From an uncultured Clostridium sp. (lineage in GTDB: Bacteria > Bacillota > Clostridia > TANB77 > CAG-508), in the NCBI GenBank assembly GCA_900557195.1, contig USRT01000031.1:1-22327 (forward strand): a stretch of 22,327 nt of DNA. The letters run 5' to 3'. The translations under genes and the position numbers were made by a program. Every line of letters begins with the position of its first letter. The first letter of the stretch is position 1. This document shows positions 1 to 7,494 of this stretch, piece by piece. The notes beneath the pieces are model-generated. The model had not been told where the DNA came from, did not search any database, and worked only from the letters and a program-made list of their open reading frames with translations.

Positions 1-20
1 CGAAATAAGAAATAAAAAAA

Positions 21-49
21 CGTATAACAAACTATAAGTTTATTATACG
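21..49. terminator. Weak inverted repeat at window start
   Basis: CGTATAA at 21-27 is complementary to TTATACG at 43-49, with a 15-base loop. There is no clear T-run after it, so it could be the end of a transcript entering from the left or just AT-rich chance pairing. Confidence 0.25.
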
Positions 50-154
50 AGTAATTTTCGTAAATAAATTTCAAAGTGGTATAATTATTATATAAATAAA
101 AATTGCCTACATTTACTTGACACATACTTTATCCTGTTATTATTTTGTAAATAA

Positions 155-183
155 TTGTTTTAAAAAGTATATTATGTTATAAT
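155..183 (+). promoter_or_regulatory. Promoter for the ART-like gene
   Basis: A -35-like TTGTTT (155-160) and a perfect TATAAT (178-183) are separated by 17 bases. An AAGGAGG ribosome binding site follows, just before the ATG at 209. Confidence 0.5.
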
Positions 184-208
184 TTAAATATTTTAAGGAG
201 GAAATAAT

Positions 209-1154
209 ATGAGTTATAGTAAATATAGTCATTATCATTATTCACCAGAACAAATTAGAACTGAAAGATATGAGAAATTATGCGAACAACTTTTGAGTAT
301 AGCTAAAGATGATAAAGTTAAAGAAAAAATGCAAGCAGTTTTATATGAAGGTGAATATGATGACTTTTCAGTAAATACTGGACTAACAAAAAATAATCCA
401 ATCATTGAAAGCAGAAAACGTGCAGCATATGCTTTTTTATTGGCTACTAATCCAGAAACATTTGATATGTTAACTCAAAATAATATTAATTTGTTTCATG
501 GTACAAATGCCAATGCATTACCTAGTATTTTAAAATATGGAATGCAAAGTGTAGATGGACAATCAAGCAAAGGTATTGTTACTACAACAGGTGAGGAATC
601 GTCAAGGATAGGAGGAAAAAGAAGTTTTATAAGTTTTACAGATGATTTAGATATTGCGTTAGATTATACATCGCTTACTCCGCAAAAAGATAAATCAACT
701 CAAGAATCTTTCCGGGGTACTAATAGGAATGTCTTCAAGTAGTTTAAGCAAACTTAAAACATGTAATGTTAATTCTGATTTGCCAGAGGTAGGGATTAAG
801 GATAATATTCCTTTAGAATGCATTAAAGCTATAGCTGTGCCAGAAGATAAAGTTGAATTTGTACGTAAATTAGTCGATAATGATGAAATAATTGTCACTC
901 CCATTAGTATCGACGAAAGATTTTACAATATAGATTCACATGAAGGAATAATCGTTGATGCTGAAAAAGCAAAACAATTAGCTGAAGGAAAAAAACAAAT
1001 TACCAGAACTAATTTTAATGCTACAGAAATGGCAGAAATAGCAAAAACAAGAATAATTTCAGGAATACGAGGCATATATGAAAAAATAAAAGAAAAGGTA
1101 AAGAATAGAGGAAAAGAGAATGGAAAAGATTCAAGAGATACACGATGTATGTAA
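209..1154 (+). CDS. ART-like protein, needs +1 recoding at CGG
   Basis: Reads as one protein of about 314 residues only if one base is skipped at the in-frame CGG at 713. The first 168 codons run from the ATG at 209 behind an AAGGAGG site, and the rest continues in the +1 frame as GVLIGMSSSS. Without the shift the product stops after 177 residues. I see an FHGTNANALPSILKYGM segment (H97-G98-T99) and a SFTDDLDIALDY segment. These resemble the first two motifs of ADP-ribosyltransferase-fold (H-Y-x) proteins and of KptA-like phosphotransferases. The C-terminal tail is basic and Lys-rich. The family assignment is inference: I cannot place a catalytic Glu with confidence. Its last 35 bases overlap the next gene, suggesting translational coupling. 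The pair may be an effector with a partner protein, but nothing proves that. Confidence 0.6.
713..716 (+). other. CGG +1 recoding site 1 (TTC CGGG GTA)
   Basis: CGG at 713-715 is in frame with the upstream reading (codon start congruent to 209). Staying in frame meets TAG within ten codons. Skipping one base gives ...ESF-G-VLIGMSSSS and a further 145 codons. Confidence 0.8.
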
Positions 1155-1590
1155 AGAAGTCCTTACAATATTAGGATATTTCAATAACGATATTATGGGA
1201 AAAATACCATCTAGAATTTTAAAAAAACTAAGTGAATTAGCTGCTGATTCAAAATTAAATTGTTATATAGATAAAGAAAAAGATTTACTTGAGCAAAATA
1301 TATCAGAAAAAAGCAAAGATTTAATTGCATTATTGTACTATAGCTATATAGCTAATGAAAAAGAAAAGTATGAGTTTTCTAAAATATGGAATGAGAATGA
1401 AAAAGAATACCAAAAAGCATTAAATAAAAAGTATAATCTTAATAATATATTTAAAAATGTAGACGAACAAGAATTTGTAAACATAGAAGAAGTAGAAACC
1501 AATAGTAATACTGCTTTAATAGAATACGAAAAATCATTTTTTACAAAATTTAAAAATTTTATATTCAAAATATTACATACAAACAAATAA
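1120..1590 (+). CDS. Hypothetical protein overlapping the ART-like gene
   Basis: A 156-residue protein starting inside the end of the upstream gene, in a different frame. The sequence AGAGGAAAAGAGA directly before the ATG at 1120 can serve as its binding site, which fits coupled translation. It is charged and helical-looking (rich in K, E, N), with no signal peptide. The C-terminus is basic and aromatic (FFTKFKNFIFKIL) and could be an amphipathic helix touching membrane or partner. I recognise no family. Tight coupling suggests it works with the ART-like product, possibly as a regulator or immunity protein; that is inference. No in-frame CGG occurs. The 290 bases downstream contain no gene and no convincing terminator. 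Confidence 0.6.
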   Translation: MEKIQEIHDVCKEVLTILGYFNNDIMGKIPSRILKKLSELAADSKLNCYIDKEKDLLEQNISEKSKDLIALLYYSYIANEKEKYEFSKIWNENEKEYQKALNKKYNLNNIFKNVDEQEFVNIEEVETNSNTALIEYEKSFFTKFKNFIFKILHTNK

Positions 1591-1821
1591 ACTGATTAGA
1601 GCTAAGAAATTGGTTTTTTTGGTTCATTCTAAAAATTAATTAGAGTAGGGGAATGGGCTGTTTTCAAAAGTATCATTTTTAAAGATTTAACAATAATTAT
1701 AAAATTTAAGAGTAAAAAAATTTTATACAAAGTTCAATTTTTAATTGTTATGAGGATTCAAAATCAATTTAATGCAAAATAAGAGAAAATAAATTATTAA
1801 CAATAGAATGTAAACAATTTG

Positions 1822-1851
1822 TTGACGATTATATACAATAGGTAATATAAT
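1822..1851 (+). promoter_or_regulatory. Promoter of toxin-antitoxin remnant
   Basis: TTGACG (1822-1827) and a perfect TATAAT (1846-1851) are 18 bases apart, followed by an AAGGAGT site before the ATG at 1884. The promoter looks intact although the genes it served are decayed. Confidence 0.6.
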
Positions 1852-1883
1852 TTATATATATTAATAAAAAGGAGTTAGTTTAA

Positions 1884-1982
1884 ATGTCAACAGTAAGGAT
1901 AAATGATGAAATAAAAAAAGAAATAACACCAATATTATCAAACTTAGGAATTTATTTTGGAAGAGGAATAAATTATGTATAA
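1884..1982 (+). pseudogene. Truncated RelB/DinJ-type antitoxin
   Basis: Starts MSTVRINDEIKKEITPIL, the typical ribbon-helix-helix N-terminus of RelB/DinJ antitoxins, behind a good binding site. It stops after 32 residues, whereas intact members run to about 80-100. The ribbon and first helix survive, but the toxin-neutralising C-terminus is gone. After LSNLGI the sequence jumps to a tail that overlaps the toxin start, so an internal deletion is the simplest explanation. No CGG is involved, so this is ordinary gene decay and not the recoding seen elsewhere. Confidence 0.7.
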
Positions 1983-2212
1983 GATTGAAGTTACAAACAG
2001 ATATAAACAAAGTTTAAAGAAACCCCATAAAAGATGGATATAATCTAGCTTTGTTGGAGAATATAGTTGAAATGCTGGTAAAAGGTGAAACTTTGCCACC
2101 AAAGTATAAGAATTATCCATTAAAAGGAAAGTATGAAGGTTATTATGATTGCCATATACTTCCTGATTGGGTATTAATTTACAAAGTAGAGAGAAAAAAA
2201 TCATGGGTCTAA
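1975..2212 (+). pseudogene. Decayed YafQ-family toxin
   Basis: The first part reads MYKIEVTNRYKQSLKK, then the frame breaks near 2020-2035, close to a CCCC run. The remainder continues in the +1 frame as DGYNLALLENIVEML, GETLPPKYKNYPLKG and YYDCHILPDWVLIYKVE. This is the YafQ/RelE mRNA-interferase pattern, including the conserved H-x-x-PDW-x-L-x-Y block. The usual C-terminal catalytic region (R-x-G-x-H-x-x-L/F) is missing: the protein ends KKSWV. The gene is therefore frameshifted and truncated. The break is not at CGG, which makes it a useful control for the recoding sites. Confidence 0.75.
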
Positions 2213-2227
2213 TTATTAAGGGGGTTT

Positions 2228-3220
2228 ATGAAAAAATTGAGTAAAATTATTTTAGGAGTAGTAGTTATTATGTTGCTTGTTGGAATAGCTATTGTAACTT
2301 ATTGTTTTGTGATAAATAAGAATATTTCAAATGAAAAGAGCAATGAATTAGAAGAACAATCAATTAATTTGTCTAAAGAAGACAGAGCAAATGAAAATAA
2401 CGAAAATACTAATATTGTTGATGTTGACACTCAAAAGAAAGATGATGAAATAACAAGTGATAAGGCACTATATATTTATAGCAGTGGGGATAATGCAGCT
2501 GCTCACGGAAATTCAGAATTACTATATGTTTATAAATTTGATGATAATGTAATAGAATTTAAATATCATACTCCATGGAGTACTAATGATGTAACAGGAA
2601 TAGCCCCAAAAACATCTTCTGATATATATACATACGTGAATGGAAATTATAAAATTGAGCTAATGTTGAATTCAATGGGAGAAAATTCAATTAAAGTAAC
2701 TGAATATCAAAACAATGAAATGTCATCATGGAAAAACTTATGGAGAGATGCTGATGATATTAGTAATAATAAAAATCAAAATATAGCAATAGCAGATAAT
2801 TCAAGCGCAAATAAATCTGATAACAATAAATTAAATGTAAATGGTTCATATAAAAATGAATCTCAAACAGATAATTATTACCATAGATCCAATATTGTTA
2901 TAACAAATCAAACGGATACAAGTATTAACTTTAGCATAAATGCAGCATATGGTAATGATGTTGATCATGTAAATGTAGGTGAAGTAAGTGGTATAGCAAA
3001 TAAAATTGATATACCAACAGATTCTGTAATACCAGAATCTGAACAAATTGCATATCAATATACAGAAAATATAGATGGAAATGTAAACAAAATCACATTA
3101 ATATGTACAGCACATAGACAATTCCAATATATTGAAGTTACAGAAGAATATCCTAGTGGTATGAATCCATATGCTGGAAATAAAGTTTTCTTTTCAGGAG
3201 AATATGATAAAATAAATTAA
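2228..3220 (+). CDS. Membrane-anchored extracellular protein, unknown
   Basis: A 330-residue protein with a strongly hydrophobic N-terminal helix (about residues 7-30, ILGVVVIMLLVGIAIVTYCF) after a short basic end. It is probably a signal anchor with the rest outside the cell. No clear lipobox is visible. A Ser/Asn/Glu-rich linker leads to a first domain around residues 80-180 and a second, beta-rich domain from about 205 to the end. The two are separated by another Asn/Ser-rich stretch. AAGGGGG before the ATG at 2228 acts as binding site, and a clear terminator follows. It is a stand-alone gene, possibly sharing the promoter upstream of the toxin-antitoxin remnant. Both CGG triplets inside it (2506, 2913) are out of frame and cause no break. 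Function unknown. Confidence 0.75.
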   Translation: MKKLSKIILGVVVIMLLVGIAIVTYCFVINKNISNEKSNELEEQSINLSKEDRANENNENTNIVDVDTQKKDDEITSDKALYIYSSGDNAAAHGNSELLYVYKFDDNVIEFKYHTPWSTNDVTGIAPKTSSDIYTYVNGNYKIELMLNSMGENSIKVTEYQNNEMSSWKNLWRDADDISNNKNQNIAIADNSSANKSDNNKLNVNGSYKNESQTDNYYHRSNIVITNQTDTSINFSINAAYGNDVDHVNVGEVSGIANKIDIPTDSVIPESEQIAYQYTENIDGNVNKITLICTAHRQFQYIEVTEEYPSGMNPYAGNKVFFSGEYDKIN

Positions 3221-3273
3221 ATTACAAGTTCATTAAAGAATATTTGTTTGATAAATAATTATATATAAAAAAG

Positions 3274-3308
3274 AATAGAATTTATTTGCTTAAATTCTAT
3301 TTTTTTTG
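3274..3308 (+). terminator. Rho-independent terminator
   Basis: AATAGAATTTA (3274-3284) pairs with TAAATTCTATT (3291-3301) around a 6-base loop and is followed by a run of T. It closes the surface-protein gene and insulates the spoIIIA operon. Confidence 0.8.
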
Positions 3309-3489
3309 TTCAACACATATTTTAATTTTTAATAATTAAATTTATATGAAATTCTTCTTTTCATTTCAAAATTATAAAATAATAGAAACTATAACTAATT
3401 AATAATAAAAAATTAATAAAAACAGTTCTAAAAATATTCTAAATGAATATATATATATTATATAAATTTACAATGGAGAAAATAAATCT

Positions 3490-4000
3490 ATGGAATTTGT
3501 AAAATATTTAATACTTATTTTTATATTTGGGACAACTTCTTTTATAGGTATATTAATTGGAAAAAAATATAGCAATAGAGTAAAAGAGTTACAAGAAATA
3601 AAAAATGCTTTAGCAATGTTTGAAGCAAAAATAAAATTTACATATGAACCTATACCAGAAATTTTTAAAGAAATTTCTGATAAATTTGGCGAAAATATAG
3701 GACAAATCTTTAAGAATTCATCAAATAAAATGATAAATAAACCTGCAGATATTGCATGGTGTGAAGCAATAGATGAATCAAATAATAATATGAATAAAGA
3801 AGATAAAGAAGTTTTAAAGGGTTTAAGTAAATTACTAGGTAAGACAGATATAAATGGGCAAATAAGTGAGATTAAGTTAGTTAGTAATTTTTTAAATACA
3901 CAGATAGAAGTAGCACAAAAAGAAAAAGAAAAAAATGAAAAAATGTATAAAACACTTCGGAATGGTGGTTGGACTTGCTATTGTTATTGTATTGGTTTAA
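3490..4000 (+). CDS. spoIIIAB: Stage III sporulation protein AB, +1 recoded
   Basis: Full length (169 residues, as in the family) only if one base is skipped at the CGG at 3958. The recoded end reads KMYKTL-G-MVVGLAIVIVLV and stops at 3998-4000, the usual short hydrophobic C-terminal anchor of SpoIIIAB. The unshifted reading instead runs into an unlike tail, NGGWTCYCYC. The N-terminal membrane segment (about residues 5-25) is followed by the KKYSNRVKELQ helix. SpoIIIAB belongs to the mother-cell side of the SpoIIIA-SpoIIQ channel and resembles type II secretion GspF proteins. The ATG at 3490 has GGAGAAAA about ten bases upstream. No spoIIIAA precedes it: the 181 bases upstream are AT-rich and hold only weak sigma-E-like candidates. 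Confidence 0.85.
3958..3961 (+). other. CGG +1 recoding site 2 (CTT CGGA ATG)
   Basis: In-frame CGG at 3958-3960. Skipping the C gives the conserved L-G ahead of the SpoIIIAB C-terminal membrane helix. The context CTT plus a starved codon whose +1 reading is GGN mirrors the yeast Ty1 shift site CUU AGG C. Confidence 0.85.
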
Positions 4001-4012
4001 AAATTCTTATCA

Positions 4013-4047
4013 GAAAGGAGGATATGCTTGTAACATTACAAGCATAA
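4013..4047 (+). promoter_or_regulatory. Leader mini-ORF and hairpin before spoIIIAC
   Basis: GAAAGGAGG at about 4014-4021 precedes a seven-codon frame, MLVTLQA (4024-4047). The same bases form a hairpin, ATGCTTGT (4024-4031) pairing with ACAAGCAT. The spoIIIAC ATG at 4061 has no binding site of its own. Either the hairpin brings the upstream site closer to 4061 or translation of the mini-ORF is coupled to spoIIIAC. Confidence 0.45.
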
Positions 4048-4060
4048 GCTAAGTTTAAGT

Positions 4061-4255
4061 ATGGATATTAATTTATTATTTAAAATAGCAGCAATAGGTA
4101 TTTTAGTTGCAGTTTTACATCAAGTTTTAGTAAGAGCAGGAAGAGAAGACCAAGCTATGATGACAACACTTGCAGGGCTTGTTATTGTACTAACAATGGT
4201 CATTAAAGAAATAAGTACTTTATTTAGTACAGTAAGAACAATATTCAATCTTTAA
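4061..4255 (+). CDS. spoIIIAC: Stage III sporulation protein AC
   Basis: A 64-residue protein with two hydrophobic helices (about 6-24 and 37-55) separated by a polar turn (VRAGREDQAM), the standard SpoIIIAC layout. It is an integral membrane part of the SpoIIIA complex in the mother-cell membrane facing the forespore. Length and order (after AB, before AD) match the family. It lacks a close ribosome binding site; the nearest strong one lies about 40 bases upstream at the leader hairpin. It contains no CGG. Confidence 0.93.
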   Translation: MDINLLFKIAAIGILVAVLHQVLVRAGREDQAMMTTLAGLVIVLTMVIKEISTLFSTVRTIFNL

Positions 4256-4273
4256 AATAAAAGGTGATATATA

Positions 4274-4660
4274 ATGGATATTATTAAAATTATAGGTATT
4301 GGTTTAATTTCACTTATTGTGATAATTATTATAAAACAGTATAGACCAGAATTTGCAGTATATGTATCTTTAATTGCAGGTGCTTTAATACTTGTTTTGG
4401 TGTTAGATAAAATGTCTGGAGTTATAAATTTATTAACTAATTTAGCAAATAAAACTAGTATTAATAAAGATTTTATTTTTTTATTAATAAAGATTACGGG
4501 AATTGCATTTTTAACGGAATTTGCTGTTAGTATTTGTAAAGATGCGGGTGAAAGTGCTATTGCTACTAAAATAGATATGGGGGGTAAAGTTATGATAATT
4601 GCAATTTCTATTCCTATTATTTCTAGTCTTTTAGAGACTATTATAAAGATTTTACCTTGA
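4274..4660 (+). CDS. spoIIIAD: Stage III sporulation protein AD
   Basis: A 128-residue, very hydrophobic protein with about four membrane helices and the family pattern KQYRPEFAVYVSLIAG near the start and EFAVSICKDAGESAIA near residues 76-95. It is a paralogue of SpoIIIAC with an extra hairpin of helices and a core membrane part of the feeding-tube channel. The ATG at 4274 follows AAAGGTG. It ends CCT TGA, so TGA is a real stop in this organism. Three CGG triplets occur (4497, 4515, 4545), all out of frame (ACG-G, ACG-G, GCG-G), and the frame is intact, in contrast to the in-frame sites. A long inverted-repeat element follows. Confidence 0.93.
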   Translation: MDIIKIIGIGLISLIVIIIIKQYRPEFAVYVSLIAGALILVLVLDKMSGVINLLTNLANKTSINKDFIFLLIKITGIAFLTEFAVSICKDAGESAIATKIDMGGKVMIIAISIPIISSLLETIIKILP

Positions 4661-4699
4661 ATTTTAAGGTTAATAGTTAATGGTAAGTGCCTATGGTCC

Positions 4700-4859
4700 G
4701 GTCTGGAAGGTCTGATATATCGAAATAAAAAACAATTCTTCCAAGGCGCTTTAGTATACGCCGAATTCATATTTTAGAGACACACTATAAACTTAAGGCA
4801 AAAATAACGGCTCATGGTCAGAACTGCTTTTTATTTCGATATATCAGACATTCCAGACC
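4700..4859. repeat. 160-bp inverted-repeat element in the spoIIIA operon
   Basis: Arms 4700-4739 and 4820-4859 are complementary over 40 bases with three mismatches, including a perfect 22-base core (4710-4731 with 4828-4849). The 80-base centre holds a small GGCG/CGCC hairpin (about 4745-4762) and no open frame. It fills most of the unusual 236-base gap between spoIIIAD and spoIIIAE and has no T-run, so it is unlikely to be a simple terminator. Its size and shape suit a MITE-like element or a structured RNA. Confidence 0.7.
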
Positions 4860-4896
4860 TACTTTGAGATAACTAGATAAGCTAGCGGAGGTACAA

Positions 4897-6045
4897 ATGA
4901 AAAAAATAATTATTTGTAGTCTCATCATATTTTTTGTTAATTGTTTTTATACAAGCAATGCTACTAATAACATGGAAATTATAGAATCACAAAAAGATAC
5001 TTTAAATATTTCATCTTTTATAAAAGAAGCAAATGATTATACTAAAGATGTATTTAGTGATATGGAGGTTGGTGAAATATTAAATTCTGCAATAACAGGA
5101 AAAGTAGAAAATGAAAAAATAATACGAAATATTTGGAAGCTATTTGGAAAAGAAATTGTAAATTCAATTGCAAGTATAGGTTCTATTATAGTTATTATAA
5201 TAGTTCATAGTATTATAAAAAGTATAAGTGATGGATTAGAAAATAAAAGTATTTCACAAATTACATATTATGTACAATACATATTAATAGTTACTTTAAT
5301 AATGACAAGTTTTTCTGAAGTTTTACAAATGGTAAAAGAGTCTATTCAAAATTTAGTAGGATTTATGAATATATTAATACCTCTTTTAATTACACTTATG
5401 GTAACAACAGGTAGCATAGCTTCTGCAAGTATGTTACAACCTATTTTATTATTTATAATTACACTAATAGGTAACTTTATAAAAGATGTAATAATACCAA
5501 TCGTTTTAGTATCAACTGCTTTAGGAATTATATCTAAAATTTCTGATAGATTGCAGATAGACAAGTTATCTAAATTTTTTAAATCAAGTGTAGTATGGGT
5601 ACTTGGAGTGGTATTAACTTTATTTGTAGGAATAGTTTCGTTAGAAGGGACGTTAAGTAGTAGTGTAGATGGTATAACTGCTAAAACTACAAAAGCAGCA
5701 GTTTCTAGTTTTATACCAGTAGTAGGAAAAATACTAGGTGATGCAGTAGATACAGTAATAGGATGCAGTTCGATTCTAAAAAATGCGCTTGGAATTGTAG
5801 GTGTAGTTGTAATTATTGCTATTTGTGTAAAACCAATAATAAAGCTTGTTATACTAATGACAATGTATTATTTAGGGGCAAGTCTATGTCAGCCTATTGC
5901 AGATGGGAAAATTATTAAACTATTAGATCAAATGGGAGACACATTTAAATTACTACTTGGAATATTATGTAGTGTTTCTGTTATGCTTATTATTGGGGTA
6001 ACACTTGTAGTAAAAATATCTAATAGTGGTCTTATGTATAGGTAA
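4897..6045 (+). CDS. spoIIIAE: Stage III sporulation protein AE
   Basis: A 382-residue polytopic membrane protein, close to the usual length of about 390-400. It has an N-terminal signal sequence (about 1-22), a soluble stretch (25-85), then about seven or more hydrophobic segments. Between them lie the family's Gly/Ala/Thr-rich piece (EGTLSSSVDGITAKTTKAAV) and QPIADGKI. SpoIIIAE sits at the centre of the SpoIIIA channel in the mother-cell membrane. GGAGG lies eight bases before the ATG at 4897. The gene contains no CGG at all and is unbroken. The 236-base gap before it is unusual, since spoIIIA genes normally almost touch. Confidence 0.93.
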   Translation: MKKIIICSLIIFFVNCFYTSNATNNMEIIESQKDTLNISSFIKEANDYTKDVFSDMEVGEILNSAITGKVENEKIIRNIWKLFGKEIVNSIASIGSIIVIIIVHSIIKSISDGLENKSISQITYYVQYILIVTLIMTSFSEVLQMVKESIQNLVGFMNILIPLLITLMVTTGSIASASMLQPILLFIITLIGNFIKDVIIPIVLVSTALGIISKISDRLQIDKLSKFFKSSVVWVLGVVLTLFVGIVSLEGTLSSSVDGITAKTTKAAVSSFIPVVGKILGDAVDTVIGCSSILKNALGIVGVVVIIAICVKPIIKLVILMTMYYLGASLCQPIADGKIIKLLDQMGDTFKLLLGILCSVSVMLIIGVTLVVKISNSGLMYR

Positions 6046-6055
6046 GGAGGGAATA

Positions 6056-6676
6056 ATGATTTCTTGGATTAGCAGTTGGGCACAAGGTATTATAATTTCA
6101 GTTATTATTGGAAGTATAATAGAAATGATACTTCCAGAAGGCAGTAGCAAAAAGTACATAAAAATAGTTATTGGTATTTTTATACTATTTACTATAGTCG
6201 TACCAGTAATTAATAAGTTTAAAGGTAATTCAGGTAACATGGCATCTATTATAGATTTTGATAAATATAGTGATTCAAAAGAAGTTGCATCTACTAATTT
6301 AGAGAAAAATAATAATTTCAACATAAAACAGATGTACGAAACAAATTTGAAAGTTGATATAAAAAGCAAAATCAAATCAAAAGGGTTTGAAGTACAAGAT
6401 GTAGATTTAAAGATTTCAGATGATGAAGAATATAGAATTGAGAGTATAGATATTACCATCTCGGGAGAAGCCGTAAATGAAGAAGATGAAAAAAAACAAA
6501 GTAAAAGTAATGTAATTGGTATAGTTGATAGTATAGAAAAGATTAGCATAGAGCTATCTAATAAGACTACAAAGCAAGAAAAAGAATATCAAATTTCAAA
6601 TAAAAATGCAAATAACTTAAAGGAATATTTAAGTAATATATATGATATAAAAACAAAAAATATACTCATTCATTAG
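6056..6676 (+). CDS. spoIIIAF: Stage III sporulation protein AF
   Basis: A 206-residue protein. I place the start at the ATG at 6056 because a perfect AAGGAGGG lies just before it and MISWISSWAQGIIISVIIG is the standard SpoIIIAF opening; a longer frame from 6026 would overlap spoIIIAE without need. Two membrane helices (about 9-30 and 36-55) flank the conserved MILPEGSSKKYIK turn. The soluble C-terminal part (about 90-205) forms the ring-like domain related to type II and III secretion. The only CGG (6462) is out of frame (TCG-GGA, Ser-Gly) and the frame continues normally. Confidence 0.92.
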   Translation: MISWISSWAQGIIISVIIGSIIEMILPEGSSKKYIKIVIGIFILFTIVVPVINKFKGNSGNMASIIDFDKYSDSKEVASTNLEKNNNFNIKQMYETNLKVDIKSKIKSKGFEVQDVDLKISDDEEYRIESIDITISGEAVNEEDEKKQSKSNVIGIVDSIEKISIELSNKTTKQEKEYQISNKNANNLKEYLSNIYDIKTKNILIH

Positions 6677-6694
6677 AAATGGAGGAATGTACTT

Positions 6695-7338
6695 ATGATA
6701 AAAGAGAAAATAGAGAAAGTTAAGGCTTTAGCTATAAAAAAAGGAGAAAAAGATAATAAAAAAACAATTGAAAATTTAGTGGCATTTGTAATTATTCTTA
6801 TTATAACAATTATAGCTATTAATACAATTTGGAAAAAAGATAACAAATCAGAATCTAATAAAAATACAAATAGTATGTCGAAACAGTTAGCAGTATCTAA
6901 CCAAACAGTAAATGAAAATGTGAACACAGTAAATAATGATATAGAAGAAAAATTAAAAAACATATTATCTAAAATACAAGGAGTAGGAAATGTAGATGTT
7001 TTAATTACATATTCAAGAACGAGTCAAATAGTGCCTTTATATAATGAAGACTTAACTGAAAGTACAACAGAAGAAACTGATAAGGAAGGAGGAACTAGGA
7101 AAATAAATGAAAATAGCACTAAAAAAGATATCATTTATCAAGAAGATAATGGAGAAAAGACACCTATTACTCGGGAGTATAGTAAGTCCAAAGATAGAAG
7201 GAGCAATAATTACAGCTGAAGGTGCATCAAATATAGAAGTTAAATCTAATATAATTTCGGCAGTAGAAGCGGTAACTGGAATTGGAAGTCATAAAATCCA
7301 AGTATTTGAAATGTGTCAAAAGGGACGGGGCATTTTGA
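6695..7338 (+). CDS. spoIIIAG: Stage III sporulation protein AG, +1 recoded
   Basis: SpoIIIAG forms the large beta-barrel ring of the mother cell-forespore channel. One helix (about 25-47) precedes a long linker, then LKNILSKIQGVGNVDVLITY, the start of the ring-building domain. The frame breaks at the CGG at 7172. Skipping one base gives TPIT-G-SIVSPKIEGAIITAEG and on to KIQVFEM, the normal end of the family. Near the terminus a second in-frame CGG (7326) lies in a REP-like repeat. If it also shifts, the protein ends KGGAF at 7338 (213 residues); if not, it ends at 7361 (221 residues). GGAGG about ten bases before the ATG at 6695 supports the start. Two out-of-frame CGG triplets (7258, 7270) are harmless. 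Confidence 0.88.
7172..7175 (+). other. CGG +1 recoding site 3 (ACT CGGG AGT)
   Basis: In-frame CGG at 7172-7174. The unshifted reading becomes EYSKSKDRRSNNYS and stops. Skipping one base enters the conserved SpoIIIAG region P-K-I-E-G-A-I-I-T-A-E-G. Confidence 0.85.
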
Positions 7339-7470
7339 CAATTTTCTTAGGGAGTATTTAATAAAGAAGGATAATTAAAAATATATAGATTCTTAAAATT
7401 ATAATTAAAAATCTAAAGTTCTTAAAAAATTTAAAATAAAAAATTGTCAAAATGCCCCGTCCCTTTTGAC
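7315..7470. repeat. 156-bp element with 31-bp perfect inverted repeats
   Basis: 7315-7345 and 7440-7470 are perfect reverse complements (31 bases) separated by 94 AT-rich bases. Each arm is itself near-palindromic (GTCAAAA ... TTTTGAC around GGGACGGGGCA), like the REP-type GGGACGG repeats often tied to Y1 (RAYT) transposases. The left arm supplies the last codons of spoIIIAG and the right arm ends just before the spoIIIAH binding site. Confidence 0.75.
7326..7329 (+). other. Ambiguous in-frame CGG at the spoIIIAG end
   Basis: GGA CGGG GCA TTT TGA: after the first shift this CGG is in frame. A second +1 event ends the protein four codons later; no shift adds about eleven codons. Both ends are plausible, so it neither supports nor contradicts recoding. 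Confidence 0.5.
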
Positions 7471-7494
7471 AATTTTCAAGGAGGAGTGATTAAT

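Noticed and set aside
1884..2212. Functional toxin-antitoxin pair
   Set aside because: The antitoxin stops after 32 residues and the toxin is frameshifted and lacks its catalytic C-terminus.
4252..4770. Long minus-strand frame of 172 codons over spoIIIAD
   Set aside because: It is the shadow of spoIIIAD, runs through the inverted repeat and has no start signal.
4700..4859. Long hairpin as a transcription terminator within the operon
   Set aside because: It has no T-run, its arms are far longer than typical, and spoIIIAE downstream needs the same transcript unless it has its own promoter, which I do not see.
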